The translations under genes and the position numbers were made by a program. The notes beneath the pieces are model-generated. The model was given only the letters and a program-made list of their open reading frames with translations. It had not been told where the DNA came from and did not search any database. Positions 33,882 through 44,429 of a DNA stretch of 64,000 nt are shown here, in pieces. The stretch lies in assembly GCA_944990035.1 (NCBI GenBank), contig CALYLX010000054.1, positions 372,001-436,000 on the forward strand. Direction: 5' to 3'. Position 1 is the stretch's first letter; every line of letters begins with the position of its first letter. Origin of the DNA: Clitopilus passeckerianus. Lineage: Eukaryota; Basidiomycota; Agaricomycetes; Agaricales; Entolomataceae.

Positions 33882-36800
33882 ATGGCGATGTTCTTCTCAT
33901 CTTTGTATACCCAGCCTAATCAAGGTGCAAGTGGCTGTCTTGTATATGTGCTGTACCTAAATCTAACGAATTGGCATCCATAGATACCCATAATGACACG
34001 AAAGCTACGACCAACATAGAGGACACGCAGTCCTCGTCCTATTTCTCTTTGGGTTTCTCCAGCGCCTTTGGAGACGTCGTTGGAAGAGTCAGGAGAGGCT
34101 GGAAGTCTGGTGGCTCGCATGATGAGGTGTCACGCCAACGACGAGCTCACAGTGAAGACGGCGAAAACCCTGCAGACCCAGCTCTGCTTGCGTCGAAGAT
34201 CCACGACCTTATCCTCAACTCCCCGCTCCTTGACGCTTCAAATCCCCTTTCACCACTAGCTGCTAGCGGATATACCCTGTTGCCACCAGAACAGGCAGCT
34301 TTTGGTGCAGAATCGTCTTCATCATCTGCATCACAACGCCTTGCACCCGAGATTGGGTCATTCCAACCACCTCAAGCGTTCAACTTTCCCGTATCTCCAC
34401 CAGCTCCCAATTCGACATCTCTCCCTTATACGAGCTCTGCTGGAGCTGCGGCTGGGCCCGAAGAACATGCCAGACTTCTGGCCGTCTTGTCAAGCCCGCT
34501 CGTCATGAACGGGGATTTGAATCTTCCAAACTCGTTCGCATCATTCGCAGCGTTTGCTGATGCGAGCCAGGCTGCTCCTATGTCCCCTGGCCCTCAACCA
34601 CCCGGAAGTTTTGGTGACTCGAGCTCTGCTCCGAGTACCAGTGCAGCTGCGGGTGTATCCTCCCCATCTCACCGAACGAGGAAAATATCCGTTTTTGACG
34701 CTCTGGATTCAATACCATCACCATTTGCATCTCCACCACCTCGATCACCCCTCTCTTTCGGTGCATCGATACCTGTAGAGTTGCGAGGTACCTCGTCTCC
34801 CCTCGTGTCGCCGGAAAGGGACAGATTTACTGGCTGGGGTGCATTCGGCGACATCGGTGCCAGTTCCTCAGCAGGGGAGCAACGGCATGAAGATGACGAG
34901 AATCCCAATGACGAAGAGCTTCCGGATGAGGGATCGAGCTTCATGCTCTATTCACCTCTCGTTCCCACCCCAACTTCGGTGGTGGAAATTGCTGAAAGCA
35001 GCATTGTCGAGGAACCGGACGATGATGCTGATAGAGCACCTGCTGCCCCGACTCAAGAAGGTACCAGTTGGTACTGGCCTTTTGGAACGTCTGCTGCAGG
35101 CACACCTGCGGCTCCGACTACGACGAGAACAAATGCTACGGCCGCGACCGCATCTTCGCCATATACAACACCTGCACCCGCTTATAGTCGTCATCCCTTA
35201 CCGACACCCTCAAGGCCTGCAGCCGCGAGGAGAAGACCTCGTGTGTGGGTTCCTTCCAAAACCGAATTATCGATTCAGGCTATGTGGTGGGGTTACCGAT
35301 TGTTCGTGGATTTCCCCTCGGCTCCGAAACGTAGCTAACTAGTTTAATAGGTATCTGCCACCACCGGTCATGGGAACGCTTTCGTCCTCTCGATCGCCAT
35401 TACAGTCGTTCTCGCACCAAGCAACAGTGTTGACGACGTCTCTGACCTGGTTCCTATCCAACCTGCCGCTGTCGGTTCTACCGATGCAGGTTAGGCCAAT
35501 AGTTGCGCTGTTGCAGCTGTTGGTACCGTATGTTGGATATGTTGGAGGATTCGTCGGGTGGAGCTGGGGTAGGGTGAAGGGTTATGATGAAGGTTTGTTT
35601 TCCTTTATACGACCGCCTCTCTAAAGCTGGTAGCTGATGTCGACGTTCACAGGCCACGGTGTAATCCTGACGGCAACATGGCTGCTCCCAGTCGCACTAA
35701 TACCATCAACATGGTACGAAACGGACTTCCCGCCTCCATCCCCATCACCGTATATCCAAAATCGACCATTGCCTTGCATTGCGTCAATTCTTGCTGGGGG
35801 TGATAACACGGAAGAAAATGCCAGACTTCTTGGCTCGCCTCCACCGCATTACAGGACGGAGCCCACGACACCGATATACATGAGTCCACCGCCTATACAT
35901 ACCTCCATCCATCCTTTGGATTCCGTTGCTGGAGAAGCAGGTTGGGGAGATGCTTCGGAGCAAGAACGGCCGATGAATGGTACCGCGATTTACCAGTCGC
36001 CAACATTTGCATCATCACCGCTCGCAGCCTCAATTTATCGGTCACCCATACCGTTCTCACCGACCCACATGCCTGGATCGCCGCAGGTGCTTTATCCTGC
36101 TGGTGGGCATACGCAGATGTTCTCACCTCCGCCTCCGTCGCCGCTGTTGAGGCTTTCGCCGTTACCTTCTGCAGGGCATACGATTCTTCCGCCACCCGAT
36201 GCTGGGGTGATGAATCCGTGGATGATGGCAACGCCAGTTGTCGGCAGTTCGTCGACGCTGCCAGCTGGGTCGGGTTCTACTGCGCAAATGCAAACACCAG
36301 CCGCACATCCAGGACAGCACCCCTTCTCGCCGCCACCCCATCGGGCCTACTTCCAGACTCCTCAGCCTCACCCGCAAGCCTTCTTGACTCCTATGGCATT
36401 CAGTTCGTCGCAGCTACCTATGGTGGACCCCTACGCGTATATGGCGACTCCATCGACTGTATTTGGAAATTCGCATTCACATACTCCGTCACCAGCCATA
36501 TACGCACACCCTCTGTCGCCGATTCAGGAACATCCAAGCAGTCCTGGTCCCGCATTCAGGATGCCAGGTGGTATACATGGATCAGCTTTCCAACGTCCTC
36601 CTCCTCCTACGCCAGCCAGTCCTAGTCAACCAGGAAGTCCAATACCCCCGACTCCTAGCTCGGTGTATGGCACGCCGTTTCATCATCCCGAGCAGCAACT
36701 TCAGTCGTATTCTCCACTCATGGGTCAGCAGCAGCAACAGCACCTCCAAGGGATGTGGGGAAGCGGTAGTCCATGGGGAACTTGGTCGGGGGTTCCGTTA

Positions 36801-37481
36801 CCTGCTGAAGGGGGTGCAATGGCGGGAAGAGGTACCGCTGGCGCTGGTGGTGGTGATACCACGCCTCCACCTCCACCGAGTGGGAGGAGGGATGTTGAAC
36901 TCCCAGAACATCCGCAACAGGATTCGGCTACTCTCCCTGCGATCGAGCCTAGGAGACCGCGGCCCTCTCCCCGAGCGTCGACGAGCAAGAACCCAAGCAG
37001 GAGTAGGACTGAGGAGGGTAATGGGACATTGAGGACGAAGAAAGTGGAGGGTAGCTCGAGGACGAAGACTTGGGACGCAGGCGGCGGGAGCAGTTCGGCT
37101 GATGCTTCTGCTCCTGCAACATCATCTACTTCCACGGCTCCCAAGGCGAAGAAAAGCAAGAGTACCTCGAAGGATACCAAGGCTCCAAAATCGCGCCGAA
37201 GAGACTCAGAGGACCCCGGTGCCGGGATGGTCATCATTGGATCGACGTTGTCTGGTTCAAGGACTCGGGCATCTGCGAGTGCTGGTCCTCATATCCTCAC
37301 CGCTCGTTCCACCCCCTCGATGGCTACTGCTGCTCAAGCTCAGGCTGTCGCCGCTGGCGGTTCCAGCGCGAAGAGATCAAAGTCGAAGTTGTCTGGGAGT
37401 ATTTCGGGGATTACGGAAAGTTTTGGGAGGGTATTGAATTTAGAGAGGAGACGGAGCGGGAGTGGGGGTTCAAGGGACTGA
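33882..37481 (+). CDS. P gene: large Pro/Ser-rich protein with central membrane segments
   Basis: Four exons, 33882-33924, 33984-35301, 35351-35592 and 35653-37481, give 1,143 residues. The intron 2 donor GTTCGT and both neighbouring phases are confirmed by the paralogous copy at 62.6 kb. Residues 1-450 are Ser/Pro/Ala-rich with acidic patches. The centre (about 455-555) holds two or three hydrophobic stretches, TWFLSNLPLSVLPMQVRPIV, LLQLLVPYVGYVGGFVGWSW and GVILTATWLLPVALIP, fitting a hairpin or multi-pass membrane anchor. The C-terminal half is Pro-rich with a short polyglutamine run, then a basic Ser-rich tail ending near GSISGITESFGRV. No signal peptide or enzyme motif. The start follows the conserved exon 1/intron 1 context CAGCCTAATCAAG|GTGCAAG. 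It is the only unbroken member of a family with at least seven degraded loci here. Function unknown. Confidence 0.7.
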
Positions 37482-38230
37482 CTATTCACGGGCCTGTTTT
37501 CATATCCTTCTTTTACTCGTCGATTTTTGTGTCGTATTTTAATCCGACGGTCGAGATACAGAAGGGAGATTCCATTTGCATGCATGACCTTGAATTGCCA
37601 CGAGAAACAGAACAGGCTCATACGTTCGATGAAGTTCGCGCCTGCAGGAGTGACTTCTATGTTGTCATTAACGTGACAAGCTACCCTTTCCTCCAGCCCA
37701 TCGGTCATGACCTACGTTCAATGGCGCTCGTACAAAGGTGGTTCCTTCGTCAATCGTTCAATGGCATCCGCGACGCAATACTTGCCAGATTCGCCATTTG
37801 GAACAACACGGTAACAGGGTCCATGGTGGACTACCGCACCATTTCAACGCACAGCACCGAATTCCCTACTCTACCTCTGCTCATTCACCTTCTTGCTCCA
37901 CTTTGAAGGGTTGACGCCCGACGTCTGACAAGCCGCAGCGGGTTTCTGGAAGGTAGAAAGCTTCGGCCCGACTCAGGCCGTGCGCCCCTGGCCTTCCTGT
38001 TAGAGAGTGTCACCTCTCCAAACAAGAGCCCTGTCAGTATCAGGTGACATAGCAGCCAAAAGCCTCAGCGTTTAGACTTTACGTTTCATTGAATGTGCGT
38101 GAAATGGGGTCTCAGCTGACAACTCAACGGGGGGGGGGGGGGTCTACTTACTTACACGTTCAGAATCTCCACAGAGACATATCCCGGCAGAAGTGGAGAA
38201 ATGCCTTCATACCCTGACATTCTAATCTTC
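37482..38230. other. Intergenic region between P and L4
   Basis: No supported gene. A homopolymer of about 13 G occurs at 38,131-38,143. The open frame at 37,529-37,906 has no recognised features. Confidence 0.35.
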
Positions 38231-38241
38231 GGTACCCATAG

Positions 38242-38267
38242 ATAATTATCCACTGACATTGACATGG
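38242..38267 (+). promoter_or_regulatory. Conserved upstream motif of L4
   Basis: TTATCCACTGAC followed by TTGACATGG, 220 bases before the L4 ATG. It is the plus-strand counterpart of the motifs upstream of L1-L3, keeping the same orientation relative to the gene. The preceding GGTACC is also shared with the L1 copy. Confidence 0.5.
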
Positions 38268-38442
38268 GCACCTGACAGTTCCTCGTCTAATCGATGATTC
38301 TTAGCACTAAAAGACCCTGAATCAAAATCAGAACTTGAGGATAGAAATCGCGGTGTATGTCAAGCACGAGGATGACCCGAGGTGTCATTTTCTGACGAAG
38401 ACTTGGACCGAGAAGAAGCATCGGACCCCTAAGCATGCTCGG

Positions 38443-38450
38443 TATATAAG
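38443..38450 (+). promoter_or_regulatory. TATA box of L4
   Basis: TATATAAG, 37 bases before the L4 start codon. L1, L2 and L3 have TATA-like elements at comparable positions (about 50-75 bases upstream). Confidence 0.55.
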
Positions 38451-38486
38451 GTACCCAGCCACCCGTATGCTCCCCATTTTCTCGCA

Positions 38487-39038
38487 ATGGTCAAATTCTA
38501 CATCTACAACACCGCCAACAACCGCGTCCTCGAGTTCGGTAGGGACAAGAACTATGTTTCCGGTAAGTTCCTCCTCTCACGTCTTTCCTTCTCCTAATAG
38601 TTCGAAATTCATCCCCATCATAGTCTTCCACAAACCGTTCGACGGATCCCCCTTTCAACAATGGGAATTCACGCCCTCGCTCGAGCTCGACGAGCTCGGA
38701 CAGTGGACCATCCAGACCGTGATCGATACCCAATATAAGTATCTCCAACCCGCTGGGCTGCCTGCAAGGAATGGGACGTATGTGAAGAATTTTCGGAAGC
38801 CAGTGCTGTGGAAGTTTCAGTCGGCGACGGTGGTGCCGCTGGACGGGAGTGTGTTCAAGTACGTTTTATATTCTCCTTTGTGCATGCTACCGTATTTGGA
38901 CTCAATGCGAGTGTTTTACTTAGACTAGCGATCGGTGATTTGGAATTGACTACTGAAGGAGACGAATGGTTGGTGGTGAGGCCCGATGCTGGGCAGGTTG
39001 TTAAAGGAAGTCAGGTGTGGCGGCTGAAAGTTGTTTAG
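38487..39038 (+). CDS. Small beta-trefoil lectin-like protein, L4
   Basis: Three exons, 38487-38562, 38624-38858 and 38924-39038, give 141 residues. It starts MVKFYIYNTANNRVLEFG and has motifs QQWEF, LWKF and QVWRL, one per trefoil lobe. It shares intron phases and the VFHKPF block with L3, so the two are paralogues. No signal peptide; cytosolic. The intact P gene lies 1 kb upstream on the same strand, repeating the P-then-L order of the minus-strand array. Glycan binding is the likely activity; sugar specificity cannot be read from sequence. Confidence 0.75.
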
Positions 39039-39473
39039 GAGAACATATCGTATATACGCGACTATGGTCGCTATCTGCACTACATATGCCATCTTGTCAG
39101 TTACGAGTCTGGAGGTTACGACAGCAAGTGTTTTTCCTTGACGTTACTAGCCGGACGCGTGCATCAGTCCATCACTTACGTGCTCGTCGTCTTATTGGTT
39201 CGCTTCATTGCCACTTCCACATTCAGTGTCTCCCATCGCCACAGTGACCTCATATGCCCTCGTATGGTATACGAACACATGGTGCAAGCCTCGCCTATCT
39301 TTCGGCCTCCCGTGCCGTTGATGTGCGTTGACGTGTGGTTGTGCTTCCCCCAGTGTTGTGGATATACATCTCCGCCCAATTGTGGCTCTCTTAGCATCCG
39401 TCACGTCGCTACCTTCGCCTATATTCTCGACAATCAACATCTAGCCATGTATCAAGCTAAATACCTATATCGT

Positions 39474-40211
39474 CTACACCAAACCTTCCGTCTCGATCTC
39501 GATTTCATGTACTTCCCCGGTGGCTGAATGGAATCGTGTAATGGGAAAGTCGTTCGTCACCGTGTATTCCACCAGCATCCTGTCCGCAACCAAGTTGCCC
39601 TCTTCAACCTTCACCTTCACTGCCTTTAACGAAGGCTGGAGGATAGACAGAAGGAGCAATGCATCGCTGGCATGTCGGTCCTGTATACATTCTAATTCGA
39701 CGACTTCGATGTCTGGGGCCAGGTCCGGGTGTCGCACCAGCCACTGGACAAACATCTCATTTCTCGCTTTCGTGGTGTTGTATTCGATTCATAATCTCCG
39801 CAGTGACTGTGGGACTGGTGTCTCCGTGTCCTTAGGTGTCTTGTATTTTGCATTTAAAATTGTTAGTTCCTCCAGCCGCTGGAAGTAGGAGAGGAACTCG
39901 TTGAGGCCCGTGTCCCGTGGTAGCGTGATGTGTTCAAGACTCATTGTCCGCACGTGGCGTAGAGGTTGGCCCTTCGTTGTCGTCAAATATGTGTGTCGCA
40001 ACGTTATGTTGGTGGCTGCGGTGAATAGGAATACAAAGCTGCATATTGCCTCGCTGTGCTCCTCGTCTCTGGCCAGGCGACAGTTGATTGTTAGATCATC
40101 CACGGTTGCTACGTCGCCTGCCTGCCCTCATGTTGTGCACAACCGATGCTCCTGTACAACGCATGCCCTCAGTACCAAGGACCCTCCGTTGCCACCCTGT
40201 TGTGCTGCCAT
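39474..40211 (-). pseudogene. Leucine-rich F-box-type gene with two in-frame TGA codons
   Basis: One minus-strand frame runs from ATG 40211-40209 to a stop at 39476-39474 and is interrupted only by TGA at 40130-40128 and 39791-39789. Across both stops the protein context continues smoothly: HRLCTT-stop-GQAGDVATVDDL and SLRRL-stop-IEYNTTKARNE, where Arg (CGA) is plausible at each. The sequence (TMSLEHITLP, FQRLEELTILNAKY, DIEVVELECI) resembles the leucine-rich tail of agaricomycete F-box proteins; the F-box itself was not found. Introns covering the stops cannot be fully excluded, but no good splice pair was seen. Confidence 0.5.
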
Positions 40212-40398
40212 GCTTGTGTGGGGGGGTTGCTGAAAGGTGTCTTTCTTCCCTCCATGGTTTGGACCTCAACGACATTTCTATTTTTCGGCCCTCTGTCGGC
40301 CCGCAGCTTCAATACACCCGATGTATATTCCGATCATCCCTACTATTTTCCCTCTTTACACTCCACCACTATGAGCTCGCTTCTGTCCAGTACTTCGT

Positions 40399-40779
40399 TT
40401 GACGGGACCCTATCAACTGGCTCAGTTGTCACAACACCTAGAACATTTGGTCATGACGGACGGTCCACCTCATCGCATCGTAGGAGAGGGCCCTCTAGCC
40501 CTCTACGGCGATATGCCGCATGCTCTGCAGCACTGGGAACCCGCCAACAACCATGGGTTGAAGTCGTTGGCAGCGTCCTCTATTCCCGCAGGTCTCAGCC
40601 CCGATATCGCATCTGTCGTCACAAGAACGTCACACTGCCTACAGGACCTCACCATCTCGGCAGCCCCTGGAGACGAGATAGCTGATACCACCTTGAAGGC
40701 CTTGGGGGTCTTTCAGCATGGAAAACGCGTGATGTATATGAATCATGTGTCGAAGGTACAATTCTGGTTTAGGGAGTAG
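40399..40779 (+). other. Leucine-rich open frame, possible gene fragment
   Basis: A frame of 126 codons reads PYQLAQLSQHLEHLVM and later HCLQDLTISAAPGDEIADTT, which resembles leucine-rich repeats of F-box genes but lacks an ATG at its start (it opens at a non-ATG codon). It faces the minus-strand leucine-rich pseudogene. Probably a fragment; no introns could be assigned. Confidence 0.25.
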
Positions 40780-40866
40780 GCCATAGCAATATGTCGTGGG
40801 ATCTTAATACAGACGTGCAAACATATTCAAGCATGGCATTTTACATCAAAGATCATCGTATTCGAG

Positions 40867-41454
40867 CTAATTAGTTACATTGGTAAGGTTTTCGCTACAG
40901 AAGGAGGACAGAAGTGACGACCAAAGACATGCGTTCATATAACACTGTCCATGGGTCAAAGTCGTGCAGGCGTTGGTATACTAAGTGAAACATACCTGCG
41001 GACTGCCCACTCTAACATCGGCTTCTGGCTGTCCAGCAACTGGAGATCAACCAACATCCCACCTTCTTCCTTGAGCACAATGACAGGGCCGTACACAACA
41101 GGGCCATTTGCCGCCGGCACATTCACGAGGGGATTCGGTAACTGATAGGGTGCTGGTAGGGTTGAGCGATCGATCCGGGGCGGGAACCACTGCGCTTTGA
41201 AGCAGATCAGGTAAACAGAGTTCGGCCTCGCGACAGGAGTATCTAAACGAAGGGGCGCGGTGGGGGAAATATTCCTCCATTTCGATCCAGTGTCAAGCGC
41301 AGAAGCCTTTGCTGGATCGCACAGTTATAGGGGCTTCGCAAACGTCGTTGAAGATAAGCAATCCGTTCACCTGTACTTTGGTCAGAAAACATCCTGACAC
41401 AGCTCCGTGACTTACGGAGGTCGTGGCCGTCAACACGGTACGGTGAAGAGACAT
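40867..41454 (-). pseudogene. Beta-trefoil-like gene with a frameshift
   Basis: Minus-strand exons 41454-41416, 41370-40996 and 40894-40867 join through GT-AG introns, but exon 2 needs a one-base shift near 41,310. Before it the frame reads NGLLIFNDVCEAPITVRSS and then stops; after it another frame, open for about 100 codons, reads TGSKWRNISPTAPLRLDTP and LQLLDSQKPMLEW and splices to VRSENLTNVTN. The xKW and (L)EW spacing and size suggest a trefoil protein of the fungal lectin or protease-inhibitor type, more distant from L1-L4. It may be a true pseudogene or a base error in the assembly. Confidence 0.4.
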
Positions 41455-41459
41455 GTCGT

Positions 41460-42220
41460 TATGCCGTCAATCATCCTGTGTATTTATAATCGCATTTTCC
41501 TGCAAAAAGAGAGAAGAGATCTCCGTGCTGATCACGTGGCAAGACTCCAGGGGAGAAAAAAGACTCCAGACTCGTAACTAGCCATGCGCAGCACTGGCAC
41601 ACTCCCACACGTTTTGTGAAATGCTAGCTCAAAGAGATAATCGACAATCTAGCCTCAAAATCCCAACAGCACCGCCCATCATCGTTTCTGCTCGACTGGA
41701 ATTACGGATAGACGCTGTCGTCAGGACCTTCCCATCAGCCCTCCGGAAACGTGGATTCTGCCTTGCTTGGGCGCGCGGCTGTCGACATGGGACCCCAAGT
41801 TACAGTAATGGCATCACCCAATGAACATGGAACCGAACCTGATATTCCTGTGAGAATTGACAAGGGCATCAGGGGGACAGGTTTCCCAATGCCTATATTC
41901 CCACAAGTGATCACAATTCACAAAGTCTGGAAACCGCCTCTTGAAGTAATCCGTTCTCTGCGGCTGCGGCCTCTCAAGTCTTCTCCTTCTTTTTATCATG
42001 GCGTGAATTTTGTTCCTATCCTGATGCTGGCCCCCGTTGGCTTGCTATCCGCCCGCGTTACCCACAAAGGTAGCACCACTGAGCAGCACTATAGTAGGCG
42101 CCTCGCTAGCTCCCGTGACTGTTACCCGGCCTCAGGCAACTTGTACGATTATTCTTTTGGGTAATATTTCCATAAATATGAACCTTGCTGAATGCCTCCC
42201 CCTGTCAAGGTCGTAGACTT
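41460..42220. other. Gene-poor stretch
   Basis: Short open frames only; none has a recognised domain or a splice partner. Confidence 0.3.
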
Positions 42221-42227
42221 GTTATGA

Positions 42228-42477
42228 ATGGCGAGTGCTTTCACCACTCTGGTATGTAATCAAACCTGCGTTCACCCTTTATACCCTTCTGAAATCTTTT
42301 GGCTGACAGGTCAGTGTCATGCTGGTACCTACCACAACGGTCACGGTCGTCGTTGGTGGCCACAGCGCACCGGCGTCTTTTGAGGACTATATCACCTCAA
42401 GCAGCACGGCCGTTTGCGACGATTACATGGTTCTAGACCACGCGGACGTACTGCAAGGCCGTTCATTCACATATTAA
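42228..42477 (+). CDS. Possible 63-residue hypothetical protein
   Basis: Exons 42228-42251 and 42310-42477 join across a GT-AG intron of 58 bases to a short frame beginning MASAFTTLVSVMLVP with a Thr/Val-rich stretch, and ending at TAA. No recognised family. It could equally be a chance join or a piece of a larger gene. Confidence 0.25.
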
Positions 42478-42920
42478 ATTACCACCCTCTTCTTTAATCA
42501 CTTTTGTTGCTCCACCAGGTTTAGGCATGTGCGGCTCAAACGCCACAATGTCAAACTTCTTTATACCACCATGCATATTGACAGATTAGCGCACATTGGA
42601 GTACCAAGCCGGCACTTTCATTCCTGTGGCCGCAAGAAGCGCCGACACCCTATTTCCGCATGCACTTGATCACCTGCCTCGCTTCAGGTTAATAATAAGG
42701 CTTCTGAATCTGGCAAAGGTCGAACAAGAAGTGAGCAAGTACCGAACATCCGGTAGGTTTTGAAATGACCTGATGAATCCACATGTTTCTTGGCAGGCCT
42801 CTGATTGAATGCGTGGCCTCCCTACTTTCCTCCCGTCGATATACCCGCCGAAAGTGACGCTGGGGATGGAGGCCTATATCAAGGGACACTCCACTGTTGC
42901 TTTTTCGTAAATACCCAACA

Positions 42921-43633
42921 ATGCTTTCCCTGCTTTCCCTATTTCAGACGCCAGATAACGCTAAATTGGTTACCGAGGTCGTAGGCCGGAGTGAAATGGA
43001 AGATGGAAACGCACATTTGGGGATCTCTGGCGGCAAGTGGGGTAAGTATTTAGTCGTACCGGACATGATTGATGTCGAGCCACGTATTCTTTCGACTTAC
43101 TAATTTAAACTTGTCCTGGCAGCCGCGAAAACTCAGGCGGAGATTAAGCAGCATGCAGATAAGGGACTCACTGCCGATATTTCGAGTACTTTGATCTGTG
43201 TGTAAAACCTCTTTCACGATGCAGCCACTGCGGGCTAAATTTTTGTAGACTCGCAAACCACAAATGCAACTTTGAGCCACGTCGGCAAGTCTGCCAATGT
43301 GCATTTAATGAATAACTACATGAGTTCGTGATAACCTTCTTCCGAAATATATTCCCCACCTGATTGTCCTTCATAGTTGCATCAGAAGGGGATGCTTGCA
43401 TTATTGCCGAAGGGGGTGGCACCTCAAAGTGGATTGTGGGCCAGTCGAAGGCGACAATCATGTCCGCAAAGCTCAACGTGCTCTACGGTATCTGGGAGAC
43501 ATATATAAAGAGCGGATGTAATGAGTTAGTCGCGGACATAACGGTGGATGTGCTCAAGGAGGAGTTCAAAGACCTTGGAGAGCTGAGGATGTTTATTTGT
43601 TCACACCTTGCCTCCGAAAAAGGCGAGTATTAG
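42921..43633 (+). CDS. G-family small protein, G1
   Basis: Exons 42921-43041, 43123-43197, 43249-43323 and 43377-43633 give 175 residues. Exons 2 and 3 are each exactly 75 bases and introns 1-3 are phase 1, as in G2, G3 and G4. The protein holds IKQHADKGLTADIS, then NATLSHVGKSANV, then GGTSKWIVGQSKATIM and a helical C-terminus ending HLASEKGEY. The intron 3 donor is GTTCGT. The N-terminal exon is shorter than and diverged from those of the others. No signal peptide or membrane segment. The family is not recognised; conserved GTSKW(I)xGQTKA and a YIC(L/F)xLAS tail define it here. It is the only plus-strand member. Confidence 0.65.
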
Positions 43634-44400
43634 GTCTAATGATTTATTCTATGATTTCATATCCGTATTAGATTATGTATCAGCTACTCACCAATGCCTA
43701 ATATTTGCCCTATTGTTTCCTCACCTTCAACTAGAGCGCCGAACTTCTCGATCCAATCTGTAGCGCTGAGTGTGCGCTTGATGGATGTCTTGACCTCGAG
43801 GAGGTACATAGGGCTTCAATTTCAAAGCCCCTTCCACGAACTGTTTGATAGCTGTTTCAATTCACTCATTCCGAGTCTCCGACGAGTGCCCTATCGTTGT
43901 TTTATTGCGCCTACTCTACGTCCAAATTTGATCGAGCAATAATTACGAAGTGGTGGGATAAGCGCTGGCAACAAGGAGGTAGGCGCTCGAGATCGCTCCT
44001 CTTGATCCAACCATGACTACGTTCATGCATCATCCATCGGGGTGCGGGTTCAATATTCAGTCATCGCTTTCTCCAGTGGAACTCCCGAGGCGACGACATC
44101 GAAGGTCCTCTCGAAACCTTTTTTCTCATTTTTTGGGATTGCACCTACACGCCGTCTGAAACTGAGCTGATCCTTCCCAAGGAGACCGAAGTCATTGGCG
44201 GCTTCAAATTCATTCACGGATCGTTGCAATCTTCCTCGCACCAGTAACCTGATTTATATAAGTATGTACTTTGAACTGTACAACACGAGAATGGTAGAGA
44301 AGTGAGAGCGAGCAATTAATGTATACTACCGGCAGCGTTAAATCGGGCTGCCATCGAAAGTCGATCGCACGGTTTCCACGAAGCTTGGCACGAAGCCTAC
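43634..44400. other. Stretch with possible minus-strand gene fragments
   Basis: Minus-strand frames at 44,241-44,050 and at about 43,815-43,690 (LEVKTSIKRTLSATDWIEKF) look partly coding but could not be joined or assigned to a family. No other feature recognised. Confidence 0.25.
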
Positions 44401-44429
44401 GGAATCCTCGTCGACATTGTTGAGGCTTC

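Noticed and set aside
36725..37237. Minus-strand 170-codon open frame inside the P gene
   Set aside because: Mirror of the Pro/Ser/Gly-rich exon 4; low-complexity coding DNA often leaves the opposite strand open.
38131..38143. Run of about 13 G
   Set aside because: Probably a homopolymer tract or assembly artefact; no functional claim possible.
43690..44241. Minus-strand frames that might form a small gene
   Set aside because: The pieces could not be joined with consistent phases and resemble no known family.
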